NCBI RefSeq assembly: GCF_005938215.1
Contig: NZ_VCPD01000004.1
Span: 1-64,000 of the forward strand
Direction of reading: 5' to 3'
Source of the DNA: Ruegeria sediminis
GTDB lineage: Bacteria; Pseudomonadota; Alphaproteobacteria; Rhodobacterales; Rhodobacteraceae
Length of the DNA stretch: 64,000 nucleotides
Positions 54,691-62,618 of this stretch are shown piece after piece. The notes under the pieces were generated by a model that had not been told where the DNA came from, made no database searches, and saw only the letters and a list, made by a program, of their open reading frames with translations. The stretch's first letter is position 1; every line of letters starts with the position of its first letter. A program made the position numbers and the translations under genes.

Positions 54691-55320
54691 CTAGCGAATC
54701 GGATCCAGCCGCGCATCGGTGGCGCGGCAATCGCGGATCACGTCCGCTCCGCAGGGCACCGGTTGCAGATCGCGCGACAGGCACAGGCGGACCTCCTCGA
54801 TATAGCCGTCTCGGCAGGTGACGGTGATCATGTCGGGTTCCAGCCCCGGGTTGGCCTGCAGAAACGCTTCCTCCACCACGGCGGCGGGCAGCGTAACCGC
54901 GGTTTCGAGCCTGCGGAACACGTCCGGTCGTTGCACGGCGTCATAGGCCCGCCGGGACAGCGCGAAATAGTCCTGCGCGCTCAGCCCCGAGCAGGTTCCG
55001 TGCTTTTTCCACTGATGCCAGGCCAGGCCGGAACTGGCCTGAATGTCCTCCATTTCCCGTGTCATGCCGCGGCTGGGCGGCGCCTCGGGCGTGGGGCAAT
55101 AGGACGGCCAGCCGCGATGATGCTGCGGCCACAGCCCGTGCAGGATCCAGCCGTGGTCGTGACGCGCGTCGCATTGATCCGCCTGGCGCGCGTCGCCTTC
55201 GATCGCGCACCAGGTCGGCGACCAGCTGAGCGACAGCACGAAGTAGTCGAACTCGCCCGCCTTGCCGCCGCCGGCAAGGCCCGGAACCGCAGTCAGAAGC
55301 CACAAGACAGCCCAGCGCAT
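54691..55320 (-). CDS. Periplasmic ribonuclease T2 family protein
   Basis: A 209-aa RNase T2-type endoribonuclease. The ATG at 55320 (MRWAVLWLLTAVPGLAGGGK) opens a Sec signal, so it acts in the periplasm or outside. CAS1 is HGLWPQ (H61) and CAS2 reads HQWKKHGTC (102-110) with the second catalytic His at 107. The Glu that normally follows the first His of CAS2 (E105 of RNase Rh) is Gln103. The cysteine pairs expected of the fold are present. It converges with the secreted protein gene and diverges from trcR. Confidence 0.88.
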   Translation of the reverse strand: MRWAVLWLLTAVPGLAGGGKAGEFDYFVLSLSWSPTWCAIEGDARQADQCDARHDHGWILHGLWPQHHRGWPSYCPTPEAPPSRGMTREMEDIQASSGLAWHQWKKHGTCSGLSAQDYFALSRRAYDAVQRPDVFRRLETAVTLPAAVVEEAFLQANPGLEPDMITVTCRDGYIEEVRLCLSRDLQPVPCGADVIRDCRATDARLDPIR

Positions 55321-55450
55321 TCGCCTCTTTCCTTCTTTGCCTTGCGCGACTATATACAGCCCGAGTTCCCCGACAACGGAAACCCGCCCCGATCCCCCGG
55401 GGCAGCCGAATTCCGGCGACGGGAAAGATGTATTCAAAGGAGACGGGCTC

Positions 55451-56215
55451 ATGGCAAAACCCCTCATGGCCAAGGCGACCGCCGTGTGGCTGGTGGACAA
55501 CACCACGATCAGCTTCAAGCAGATCGCGGATTTCGTGGGCATGCACGAGCTGGAAGTGCAGGGCATCGCCGACGGCGACGTGGCGACCGGCGTCAAGGGT
55601 TTCGACCCGATCGCCAACAACCAGCTGACCCAGGAAGAAATCGACAAGGCGGAAAACAATCCGCTGCACAAGCTGAAGCTCAAGTTCAACCCCGCTGCGG
55701 CCGGCGAGGAAAAACGCCGCGGCCCGCGTTACACGCCGCTCAGCAAGCGTCAGGACCGCCCGAACTCGATCCTGTGGCTGGTCAAGTTCCACCCCGAACT
55801 GACCGACGGCCAGATCGCCAAGCTGGTGGGCACCACCAAGCCGACCATCCAGTCGATCCGCGAGCGCACGCATTGGAACATTTCCAACATGCAGCCGATC
55901 GACCCGGTCGCGCTGGGGCTGTGCAAGCAATCCGAACTGGATGCCGCCGTGCAGAAGGCCGCCGCCAAGAAGGCCGCCGAAGGCGGCGTGATGAGCGACG
56001 ACGAGCGGCGCAAGCTGGTCTCGACCGAACAGTCGCTGGAAATGGAGGCCGCGCCCAAGATCCCGACCGCGATCGAAGGGCTGGAAACCTTCTCGCTGTC
56101 TGGCAGCGATGAAGACGAGGACGACAAGAGCGACAAGTACGACGCGGACAGCTTCTTCAACCTGCCCAAGGGCGGCGACGAGGAAGAGGACGAAGACGAA
56201 GACCGCCGCTACTGA
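55451..56215 (+). CDS. trcR: Cell-cycle transcriptional regulator TrcR (DUF1013)
   Basis: A 254-aa alphaproteobacterial DUF1013 protein. The ATG at 55451 has AAAGGAGA upstream and gives MAKPLMAKATAVWLVDNTTI. The first third and a second, homeodomain-like helix-turn-helix (HPELTDGQIAKLVGTTKPTI, QSIRERTHWN) support DNA binding. The C-terminus is a long acidic tail (DEDEDDKSDKYD, DEEEDEDEDRR). TrcR is implicated in cell-cycle-linked transcription with RNA polymerase in Caulobacter relatives. A GC hairpin follows at 56225-56250. Confidence 0.9.
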   Translation: MAKPLMAKATAVWLVDNTTISFKQIADFVGMHELEVQGIADGDVATGVKGFDPIANNQLTQEEIDKAENNPLHKLKLKFNPAAAGEEKRRGPRYTPLSKRQDRPNSILWLVKFHPELTDGQIAKLVGTTKPTIQSIRERTHWNISNMQPIDPVALGLCKQSELDAAVQKAAAKKAAEGGVMSDDERRKLVSTEQSLEMEAAPKIPTAIEGLETFSLSGSDEDEDDKSDKYDADSFFNLPKGGDEEEDEDEDRRY

Positions 56216-56271
56216 TTGACACGCGGCCCCGGTCCGACCGGCCCGGGGCCATCCGACAACTGCAGGGCAAC

Positions 56272-56661
56272 ATGCTGGACATTCTGTCGAAACTGATCGG
56301 CCCGCACCGGGCCGTTTCCGTCTATGTTTTCTTGAGGACCAAAGGCCTCGCCGTGCTGGGCGTCCTGGTCATGGTGGCGATCCTTGCCGGATTGCTGCTC
56401 ATGGGCGGCGACGACAAGCACGAGCACGCAGCCTTTCTGACCGTTCCCGTGCTGTCCGCGACGGCGATCAACGGCGACCTGTCCAACGGCGTGATCATTT
56501 CGGTCCGCCTGCCGGACGGGTCGGCGACCTCGATCACTTCTACCGAAGGTCCGGTCGCCACCACGGTCGGCACCACCGCCTGCGTCGAGAAACGCGTCTA
56601 TGTCGACAGCGGCGAACCACGCTACAGGCTGAAACTGCCGAAGAATTGCGGCCAGGCCTGA
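56272..56661 (+). CDS. Single-span membrane protein of unknown function
   Basis: A 129-aa protein of no family known to me. One hydrophobic helix at about residues 25-45 (TKGLAVLGVLVMVAILAGLL) leaves a periplasmic-type domain of 80 residues with beta character (NGVIISVRLPDGSATSITST) and a Cys pair near the C-terminus (TTACVEKRV and PKNCGQA). It lies 56 bp after trcR and may be co-transcribed. The ATG at 56272 has a weak AGGG site. A hairpin terminator follows. Confidence 0.6.
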   Translation: MLDILSKLIGPHRAVSVYVFLRTKGLAVLGVLVMVAILAGLLLMGGDDKHEHAAFLTVPVLSATAINGDLSNGVIISVRLPDGSATSITSTEGPVATTVGTTACVEKRVYVDSGEPRYRLKLPKNCGQA

Positions 56662-56694
56662 GAACGAGGGTTGCGCCCATCCGACCCGGATCGA

Positions 56695-56723
56695 ACCCGC
56701 CCGGCGACATGCCGGACGGGTTT
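56695..56723. terminator. Bidirectional hairpin terminator between converging genes
   Basis: Arms 56695-56706 and 56712-56723 (AACCCGCCCGGC/GCCGGACGGGTT) pair with one mismatch (a G-U pair on one strand) and a 5-nt loop, between the membrane protein gene and arsP. TTTC follows on the plus strand. Confidence 0.65.
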
Positions 56724-56728
56724 CGCGT

Positions 56729-57760
56729 TCAGAGCATCTGGAACACCACGCCCGCGATCACGGCGCCGCTGAGGCCAAGGCCCAGATACACCGCAAAAAC
56801 GCGCGGTTTCACCAGCGACCAGACCGCCGCCATGGCGGGGATCGAACTGACGGCGCCGGCGACCATGAAGGCCATCGCCGCGCCCGCGGTCATCCCCTGC
56901 TCCATCAGACCGGCCAGCAGCGGCGGCGCGACGTAGGAGTTCAGATAGGCGGGCATTCCGACCAAGGCCGCGGTAGCGATCGGAAGCACGCCTTCGCCGC
57001 CGACGACACCCGCGATCAGGTCCGCCGGGACATAGCTGACCAGCAGCGCCTCGAGCACATAGGCCAGCGCCAGCCATTTCAACAGGAAGACGCCGTTGTA
57101 CAGGAATTCCGCGCGGAACCGCGCGCGGCGTTCCGGATCGGCCCAGAACCGCCAACGCGGCTTTTCCTGTTTCGTCGGCCCGCAGCCGCAGCAGCCGGCG
57201 GGCTTGTATTCCCGCAGCGGCTGGGCGAAGGCCCCGTGCCCCATCAGCGCCTTGACGATGAAGCCGCCGAAAAGGCCCAGCGCCACCGCAGCCACCGCCT
57301 TGCCGATCGCGAACGGCCAGCCCAGCGCGCCCGCGGTGATCAGCAGGGTCGGCGGGTCGATCAGCGGAGAACTGAGCCAGAAGGCCATGACCGCCGACAA
57401 CGGGGCGCCCAGCGCCAGCAACCCGGCGATGAAGGGGATCACCTCGCACGAGCAGAACGGCGCCAGCCCTCCGAACAGCGCGGCCAGGACGATCATCCGG
57501 GTTTCGCGCCCCTCGAAGGCCCTGGCGACCATCACTTCGGCCCCGGTGGCCTTGAGATAGGACAGCAGGAGCACGGCGAACAGGATGTACTGGCCGGTAT
57601 GCGCCAGTGCCTTCCCGGCGAAGATCACGACCGCCGTCCAGTTGCCCGGATCGAGGATCGCTACGGCGATCAGCAGCGCGGCAATCGCCGCCCAAGGCGT
57701 TTTCAGATAATCCGCCATGAGCCTGCGGGGCCGGTTCGGGCTCTGCGTCAGTTCAGCCAT
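56729..57760 (-). CDS. arsP: ArsP-type permease (predicted metal/metalloid efflux)
   Basis: A 343-aa permease of the PF03773-type family (ArsP and SO_0444-like exporters). About eight helices carry the conserved motif FGGLAPFCSCEVIPFIAGLL and the counterpart GMPAYLNSYVAPPLLAGLME. A cytosolic loop bears a Cys cluster (AGCCGCGP). ArsP exports trivalent organoarsenicals; relatives handle copper or zinc, so the ion is uncertain. The ATG at 57760 overlaps the arsR stop by 8 bp, so it is regulated and translated together with it. Confidence 0.82.
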   Translation of the reverse strand: MAELTQSPNRPRRLMADYLKTPWAAIAALLIAVAILDPGNWTAVVIFAGKALAHTGQYILFAVLLLSYLKATGAEVMVARAFEGRETRMIVLAALFGGLAPFCSCEVIPFIAGLLALGAPLSAVMAFWLSSPLIDPPTLLITAGALGWPFAIGKAVAAVALGLFGGFIVKALMGHGAFAQPLREYKPAGCCGCGPTKQEKPRWRFWADPERRARFRAEFLYNGVFLLKWLALAYVLEALLVSYVPADLIAGVVGGEGVLPIATAALVGMPAYLNSYVAPPLLAGLMEQGMTAGAAMAFMVAGAVSSIPAMAAVWSLVKPRVFAVYLGLGLSGAVIAGVVFQML

Positions 57761-58061
57761 CGTTCGCCGCCTTTTTCACCGCATCGGCGCAGCATTCGCT
57801 CAGAATGAACTGCGCAAGGTTCCTGAGTTCATCGAAACGCGCCCGGTTGATGGTGCTGCGTCCGACCTTTTCCTGCTCGACGAGCCCTCCGGCCGCGAGG
57901 AACTTGAGGTGATGCGCCAGGGTCGACGGCGCGATGCCCGTCCTATCCCGGATCTCACCGACGGTCAGTCCGGAGTCCCCGGCGCGCACCAGCGTCTTGA
58001 GGACCCTGAGCCGCGCTTCGGACCCCATGGCCGAGAACCCGGCCGCTGCTGTTTCCCACAT
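57753..58061 (-). CDS. ArsR-family metal-responsive repressor
   Basis: A 102-aa ArsR-family winged-helix regulator. The ATG at 58061 (MWETAAAGFSAMGSEARLRV) has AAGG upstream; a GTG 9 nt earlier is an alternative. The HTH is GLTVGEIRDRTGIAPSTLAH. The classical metal-binding CVC of E. coli ArsR is absent, but a C-terminal vicinal pair (LSECCADA) could bind As(III) or another metal. It precedes arsP, overlapping it by 8 bp. A palindrome 17 bp upstream is the likely operator. Confidence 0.88.
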   Translation of the reverse strand: MWETAAAGFSAMGSEARLRVLKTLVRAGDSGLTVGEIRDRTGIAPSTLAHHLKFLAAGGLVEQEKVGRSTINRARFDELRNLAQFILSECCADAVKKAANDG

Positions 58062-58077
58062 GTCCGACACCTTAAAT

Positions 58078-58093
58078 AACTACATTTCTAGTT
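58078..58093. promoter_or_regulatory. Palindromic operator upstream of arsR
   Basis: AACTACATTTCTAGTT has 5-bp arms AACTA/TAGTT and a 6-bp centre, in the AT-rich stretch 58071-58110, 17 bp before the arsR ATG. Position and symmetry fit ArsR binding. Confidence 0.5.
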
Positions 58094-58154
58094 TTATGGT
58101 TTATTAATCCATGACGGTCAACCGGGAATCCGCGATCCGGCCCCTTGTCGCCTC

Positions 58155-58186
58155 ATAGGTCCAGATTGTAACCAGCTTGAGTCCAC
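58155..58186 (-). promoter_or_regulatory. TauR-like direct repeat upstream of tauR
   Basis: Read on the minus strand, CTGGACCTAT (58164-58155) and GTGGACTCAA (58186-58177) are direct repeats 22 bp apart, two helical turns. They resemble the CTGGACTTAA-type repeats recognised by TauR in Rhodobacter, as I recall. They end 14 bp before the tauR ATG, suggesting autoregulation. Confidence 0.55.
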
Positions 58187-58200
58187 CCTATGCTGCCGCA

Positions 58201-59661
58201 ATGGGGATTTCAGTCGACACCTTCTTTCTCAAGCCCGACGGTCCGGGCACGCTGCAGGCGCAGATCCAGCAGATGATCGCCGAGGGGATCCTCTCGGGCC
58301 GCTTCCATGTCGGTGAAAAGCTGCCCTCGTCCCGCAAGCTTGCCGCGCATCTCGGGGTCAGCCGGATCACCGTGACGCTGGCCTACACCGAGCTTCTGGC
58401 CAACGATTACCTCACTGCGAAAGGGCGTTCCGGCTACTATGTCTCTGAAAACGCGCCGGTTCCGCCCACCTATTCGCCCATGCAGCGCGGCGAGGAGACC
58501 GTCGATTGGGACCGCGCCATCGCGCGCCGTTTCTGCGGTGGAGACACCCTGCCCAAGCCGCGAAACTGGCGCGATTTCCGCTATCCCTTCATCTACGGCC
58601 AAGCCGATCCGACACTGTTCGATCACGCCAACTGGCGGCTCTGCGCGGTGCGGGCGCTGGGGCAGAAGGACTTTGCCTCGCTGACGGCGGATTATGTCGA
58701 CGAGGACGACCCGTTGCTGGTCGAGTTCATCGCGCGCCATACCCTGCCCCGGCGCGGCATCACCGCACGGCCCGAGGAAATCCTGATCACCCTGGGCGCG
58801 CAGAACGCCCTGTGGCTGGCGGCTCGTGTCCTGCTCAACCGCAGCCGGAAGGCCGCCATCGAGGATCCCTGCTACTATGCCCTTCGGGAACTGCTGGTGC
58901 GGTCGCAATGCCGGTTGGCGCCCTTGAGAGTCGACATGGACGGCCTGCCGCCGGACGCCATTCCCGACGATACCGACGTGATCTTCACGACGCCCAGCCA
59001 TCAATGCCCCACGACCGCGACCATGCCGGTGAATCGCCGCCATGAACTGCTGCGGCGGGCGCGGGACATCGACGCGATGATCGTCGAGGACGATTACGAG
59101 TTCGAGATGGCCTTTCTCGGCGCGCCTTCGCCTGCGCTCAAGTCGCTCGATCGCGACGGCCGGGTCATCTATGTCGGCAGTTTTTCCAAGTCGCTGTTTC
59201 CGGGGCTGCGGCTTGGCTACATGGTCGGGTCCGAGCCCTTCATCCGCGAAGCGCGAGCGCTGCGGTCGCTGGTGCTGCGACACCCGCCGGGCCACATCCA
59301 GCGCACTGCCGCCTATTTCCTGTCGCTGGGCCACTACGACGCCCAGATCCGCCGCATGTCCAAGGCCCTGCTGGAACGCCGCAAGGCGATGGAGGCGGCC
59401 ATCGCCAGGAACGGGCTGACCATCGCGGGCCGGGGGGTCTATGGCGGATCGTCTTACTGGATGAAAGCCCCCGAGCACGTGAACACGACGCAACTGGCCG
59501 GCACCCTGCGCGGCCAGAGTGTTCATGTCGAACCGGGCGAGCCGTTCTTTTTCGGCGCCGGCCGCCCGAGAAACTACTACCGGCTGGGCTATTCCTCGAT
59601 CCCCACCGACCGCATCGCCGCCGGCCTCGAAATCGTCGCGACGGCGATCGATGCCGCATGA
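58201..59661 (+). CDS. tauR: TauR, MocR/GabR-type taurine regulator
   Basis: A 486-aa MocR-type regulator: an N-terminal GntR winged helix (IAEGILSGRFHVGEKLPSSR followed by KLAAHLGVSRITVTLAYTEL) fused to a large aminotransferase-like domain with the PLP lysine in VGSFSKSLFPGLRLGY. The ATG at 58201 gives MGISVDTFFLKPDGPGTLQA. It precedes xsc in the same direction, as tauR does in roseobacters, and should activate taurine genes in response to taurine. Direct repeats occur upstream of both this gene and xsc. Confidence 0.9.
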   Translation: MGISVDTFFLKPDGPGTLQAQIQQMIAEGILSGRFHVGEKLPSSRKLAAHLGVSRITVTLAYTELLANDYLTAKGRSGYYVSENAPVPPTYSPMQRGEETVDWDRAIARRFCGGDTLPKPRNWRDFRYPFIYGQADPTLFDHANWRLCAVRALGQKDFASLTADYVDEDDPLLVEFIARHTLPRRGITARPEEILITLGAQNALWLAARVLLNRSRKAAIEDPCYYALRELLVRSQCRLAPLRVDMDGLPPDAIPDDTDVIFTTPSHQCPTTATMPVNRRHELLRRARDIDAMIVEDDYEFEMAFLGAPSPALKSLDRDGRVIYVGSFSKSLFPGLRLGYMVGSEPFIREARALRSLVLRHPPGHIQRTAAYFLSLGHYDAQIRRMSKALLERRKAMEAAIARNGLTIAGRGVYGGSSYWMKAPEHVNTTQLAGTLRGQSVHVEPGEPFFFGAGRPRNYYRLGYSSIPTDRIAAGLEIVATAIDAA

Positions 59662-59669
59662 CCCGGATT

Positions 59670-59702
59670 CTGGACATATTCCGCTGTCGGGTCTGGCCCT
59701 AA
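59670..59702 (+). promoter_or_regulatory. TauR-like direct repeat upstream of xsc
   Basis: CTGGACATAT (59670-59679) and CTGGCCCTAA (59693-59702) are direct repeats 23 bp apart on the plus strand, between the tauR stop and xsc. Their core matches the repeats at 58155-58186 in opposite orientation. This is the likely activation site for xsc-pta-ackA. Confidence 0.5.
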
Positions 59703-59789
59703 CGCGCGAGGCGCCCTTCCGCCTAAACCTGATGCAAACCCCCGGAACCGCGGATCCGGTTTCCCTCATTCTGCCTGGAGTGCCCCCTC

Positions 59790-61565
59790 ATGAAGATGAC
59801 GACGGAAGAAGCCTTTGTAAAAACGCTGCAAATGCACGGAATCGAACATGCCTTCGGGATCATCGGCTCGGCGATGATGCCGATCTCGGACCTGTTTCCC
59901 AAGGCGGGGATCATGTTCTGGGACTGCGCGCATGAGGGCAGCGCCGGGATGATGGCCGACGGCTACACCCGCGCCACCGGAAAGATGTCGATGATGATCG
60001 CCCAGAACGGTCCCGGCATCACCAACTTCGTCACCGCGGTCAAGACCGCCTACTGGAACCACACGCCGCTTTTGCTGGTCACGCCTCAGGCCGCCAACAA
60101 GACCATCGGCCAGGGCGGGTTTCAGGAAGTCGAGCAGATGAAACTGTTCGAGGACATGGTCGCCTATCAGGAAGAGGTTCGCGATCCTTCGCGCGTGGCC
60201 GAAGTGCTGAACCGGGTGATCATGAACGCCAAGCGCGCCAGCGCCCCGGCGCAGATCAACATTCCGCGGGACATGTGGACCCAGGTGATCGACGTCGAAC
60301 TGCCCGCCATCGTCGAGTTCGAGCGTCCCTCGGGCGGCGAAACCGCCGTTGCGCAAGCGGCCGAACTGCTGTCGAACGCCAAGAACCCGGTGATCCTGAA
60401 CGGCGCCGGCGTCGTTCTGTCCAAGGGCGGCATCGAGGCGTCGAAGGCGCTGGCCGAACGGCTGGATGCGCCGGTCTGCGTGGGCTACCAGCACAACGAC
60501 GCCTTCCCCGGCTCGCACCCGCTATTTGCCGGCCCGCTCGGCTACAACGGCTCGAAGGCGGCGATGGAGCTTATCAAGGAAGCCGACGTGGTGCTCTGCC
60601 TCGGCACCCGTCTGAACCCGTTCTCGACCCTGCCCGGATATGGCATGGAATACTGGCCAGCAGAGGCGAAGATCATCCAGGTCGACATCAACCCCGACCG
60701 GATCGGCCTGACCAAGAAGGTCACGGTGGGCATCGTCGGCGACGCGGCCAAGGTGGCCCAAGGCATCCTGAACCAGCTCGGCGACAGCGCCGGCGACGCG
60801 GGCCGCGCCGAACGCAAGGCGCTTATCGCGCAGAAAAAATCCGCCTGGGCGCAGCAGCTGAGTTCGATGGATCACGAGGACGACGATCCGGGCACCACCT
60901 GGAACCAGCGCGCCCGCGCCGACAAGCCGGACTGGATGAGCCCCCGCATGGCCTGGCGCGCGATCCAGGCGGCGCTGCCGAAAGAGGCGATCATTTCGTC
61001 CGACATCGGCAATAACTGCGCCATCGGCAACGCCTATCCGTCGTTCGAGGCGGGCCGCAAATACCTGGCCCCGGGCCTGTTCGGTCCTTGCGGCTACGGC
61101 CTGCCCGCCATCGTCGGCGCCAAGATCGGATGTCCCGACACACCGGTAGTCGGTTTTGCCGGTGATGGCGCCTTCGGCATCGCGGTGAACGAACTGACGG
61201 CGATCGGCCGCGAGGAATGGCCCGCGGTGACGCAGATCGTGTTCCGCAACTACCAGTGGGGCGCCGAGAAGCGGAACTCGACCCTGTGGTTCGACGACAA
61301 CTTCGTCGGCACCGAACTGGACACCCAGGTCTCATACGCGGGCATCGCCAAGGCCTGCGGCCTGAAAGGCGTCGTCGCCCGCACGATGGAGGAACTGACT
61401 GCGGCGCTCGCACAGGCGATCGAGGATCAGAGGAACGGCATCACGACGCTGATCGAGGCCATGATCAATCAGGAGCTTGGCGAGCCCTTCCGCCGCGACG
61501 CCATGAAAAAGCCCGTCCATGTGGCCGGCATCGACAAGGCCGACATGAAACCGCAGACGGTGTGA
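59790..61565 (+). CDS. xsc: Sulfoacetaldehyde acetyltransferase
   Basis: A TPP-dependent enzyme (591 aa) that splits sulfoacetaldehyde with phosphate into acetyl phosphate and sulfite, the desulfonation step for taurine and related sulfonates. The three-domain TPP fold shows the catalytic Glu in DCAHEGSAGMMADGYTRATG (E49), the QNGPGITNFVTAVKTAY region and the cofactor GDGAFGIAVNELTAIGREEW segment. Acetolactate synthases have the same fold, but the tauR and pta neighbours and this length fix the identity. The ATG is at 59790. Confidence 0.95.
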   Translation: MKMTTEEAFVKTLQMHGIEHAFGIIGSAMMPISDLFPKAGIMFWDCAHEGSAGMMADGYTRATGKMSMMIAQNGPGITNFVTAVKTAYWNHTPLLLVTPQAANKTIGQGGFQEVEQMKLFEDMVAYQEEVRDPSRVAEVLNRVIMNAKRASAPAQINIPRDMWTQVIDVELPAIVEFERPSGGETAVAQAAELLSNAKNPVILNGAGVVLSKGGIEASKALAERLDAPVCVGYQHNDAFPGSHPLFAGPLGYNGSKAAMELIKEADVVLCLGTRLNPFSTLPGYGMEYWPAEAKIIQVDINPDRIGLTKKVTVGIVGDAAKVAQGILNQLGDSAGDAGRAERKALIAQKKSAWAQQLSSMDHEDDDPGTTWNQRARADKPDWMSPRMAWRAIQAALPKEAIISSDIGNNCAIGNAYPSFEAGRKYLAPGLFGPCGYGLPAIVGAKIGCPDTPVVGFAGDGAFGIAVNELTAIGREEWPAVTQIVFRNYQWGAEKRNSTLWFDDNFVGTELDTQVSYAGIAKACGLKGVVARTMEELTAALAQAIEDQRNGITTLIEAMINQELGEPFRRDAMKKPVHVAGIDKADMKPQTV

Positions 61566-61574
61566 TGCGGACTT

Positions 61575-61602
61575 GGCGCGGCGCGTGTCACTGCGCCGCG
61601 CC
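61575..61602 (+). promoter_or_regulatory. Stable hairpin between xsc and pta
   Basis: A perfect 10-bp GC stem GGCGCGGCGC/GCGCCGCGCC (61575-61584 with 61593-61602) with an 8-nt loop, 9 bp past the xsc stop. No U-run follows. It may stabilise the xsc message or lower expression of pta-ackA. Confidence 0.5.
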
Positions 61603-61634
61603 CGTCCCGGTCGCCGCAATGGACAGGAACAGCT

Positions 61635-62618
61635 ATGCCTGTGTCATCCCTTTTCTCAAACCGAGACGTTGACATGACCCGGCCAGCCTTTCCCTTTCTC
61701 TCCCCGACTGTTCCGACGGTTTCCGAGGCCCTGCTGCAACAGGCGCGCGCCCTGCCGACGCCCCGCGTGGCGCTGGTCAACGCGGGATCGCCCACTGCCC
61801 TGATGGGCATTCAGGAAGCCGCGGCATCGGGTCTGGCCGACCCGGTCCTGATCGGCGACCCCGACAAGATCCGCGCCACGGCCGAAAGCATCGGCTTCGA
61901 TATCGGCGGCATCCGTCTGGTCGATGCGCCTCATGCCGCCGCCGCGCACGAGGCTGCGCGTCTGGCGCGCGCCGGCGAGGTCGACGCGATCATGAAGGGG
62001 CAGATCCACTCTTCGACCTTCCTCAAGGGATTGCTGCCCGCCGCCGCCGGTCTGCGCGATCCGGATACGCGCTGCGCCCATGTCTTCCACGTCACGGCCA
62101 CCGGTTCGGACCGTCCGCTGTTCGTGACGGACGCGGCGCTGAACGTGGACCCGAGCATCGAGACCAGAAAAGCCAGTCTGATCCACGCGATCCGGCTGGC
62201 GCAGAAGCTGGGCATTCCACGCCCCAACGCCGCCATCCTGTCGCCCAGCGAAGACCCGACGCCGTCGATCCAGAACACGATGGACGCGGCCGAAATCTCG
62301 GAATGGGCCAAATCCGCCATTCCCGACGCCGAGGTCGCGGGCCCCTTGGCGCTGGACCTGATCTTTTCCAAGGAGGCGGCGGCCATCAAGGGCGTCGAAA
62401 CGCCTGTCGCGGGCGATGCGGACATCATCCTGACCCCGAACATCACCACCGGCAACGCCGTGGTCAAGCTCATGGTTCTGGGCATGGGCTGTTGCGCCGG
62501 CGGACTGGTCCTGGGCGCGAAGGTGCCGATCCTGCTGACCTCGCGCTCGCAGGGATCGGCGGCGCGGCTGGCCTCCGCCGCGCTCGGGGCGATTGCCGCC
62601 AGCGGGGAAACCTCATGA
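61635..62618 (+). CDS. pta: Phosphate acetyltransferase
   Basis: A Pta of the short, single-domain type (327 aa from the ATG at 61635, supported by AGGA 6 nt upstream; an ATG at 61674 gives 314 aa). It converts acetyl phosphate from Xsc to acetyl-CoA. Landmarks are ALVNAGSPTALMGIQEAAAS, DAIMKGQIHSSTFLKGLLPA, CAHVFHVTATGSDRPLFVTD and the KLMVLGMGCCAGGLVLGAKV end. It overlaps ackA by 4 bp. Butyryl-transferases are related, but the context supports acetyl. Confidence 0.9.
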   Translation: MPVSSLFSNRDVDMTRPAFPFLSPTVPTVSEALLQQARALPTPRVALVNAGSPTALMGIQEAAASGLADPVLIGDPDKIRATAESIGFDIGGIRLVDAPHAAAAHEAARLARAGEVDAIMKGQIHSSTFLKGLLPAAAGLRDPDTRCAHVFHVTATGSDRPLFVTDAALNVDPSIETRKASLIHAIRLAQKLGIPRPNAAILSPSEDPTPSIQNTMDAAEISEWAKSAIPDAEVAGPLALDLIFSKEAAAIKGVETPVAGDADIILTPNITTGNAVVKLMVLGMGCCAGGLVLGAKVPILLTSRSQGSAARLASAALGAIAASGETS

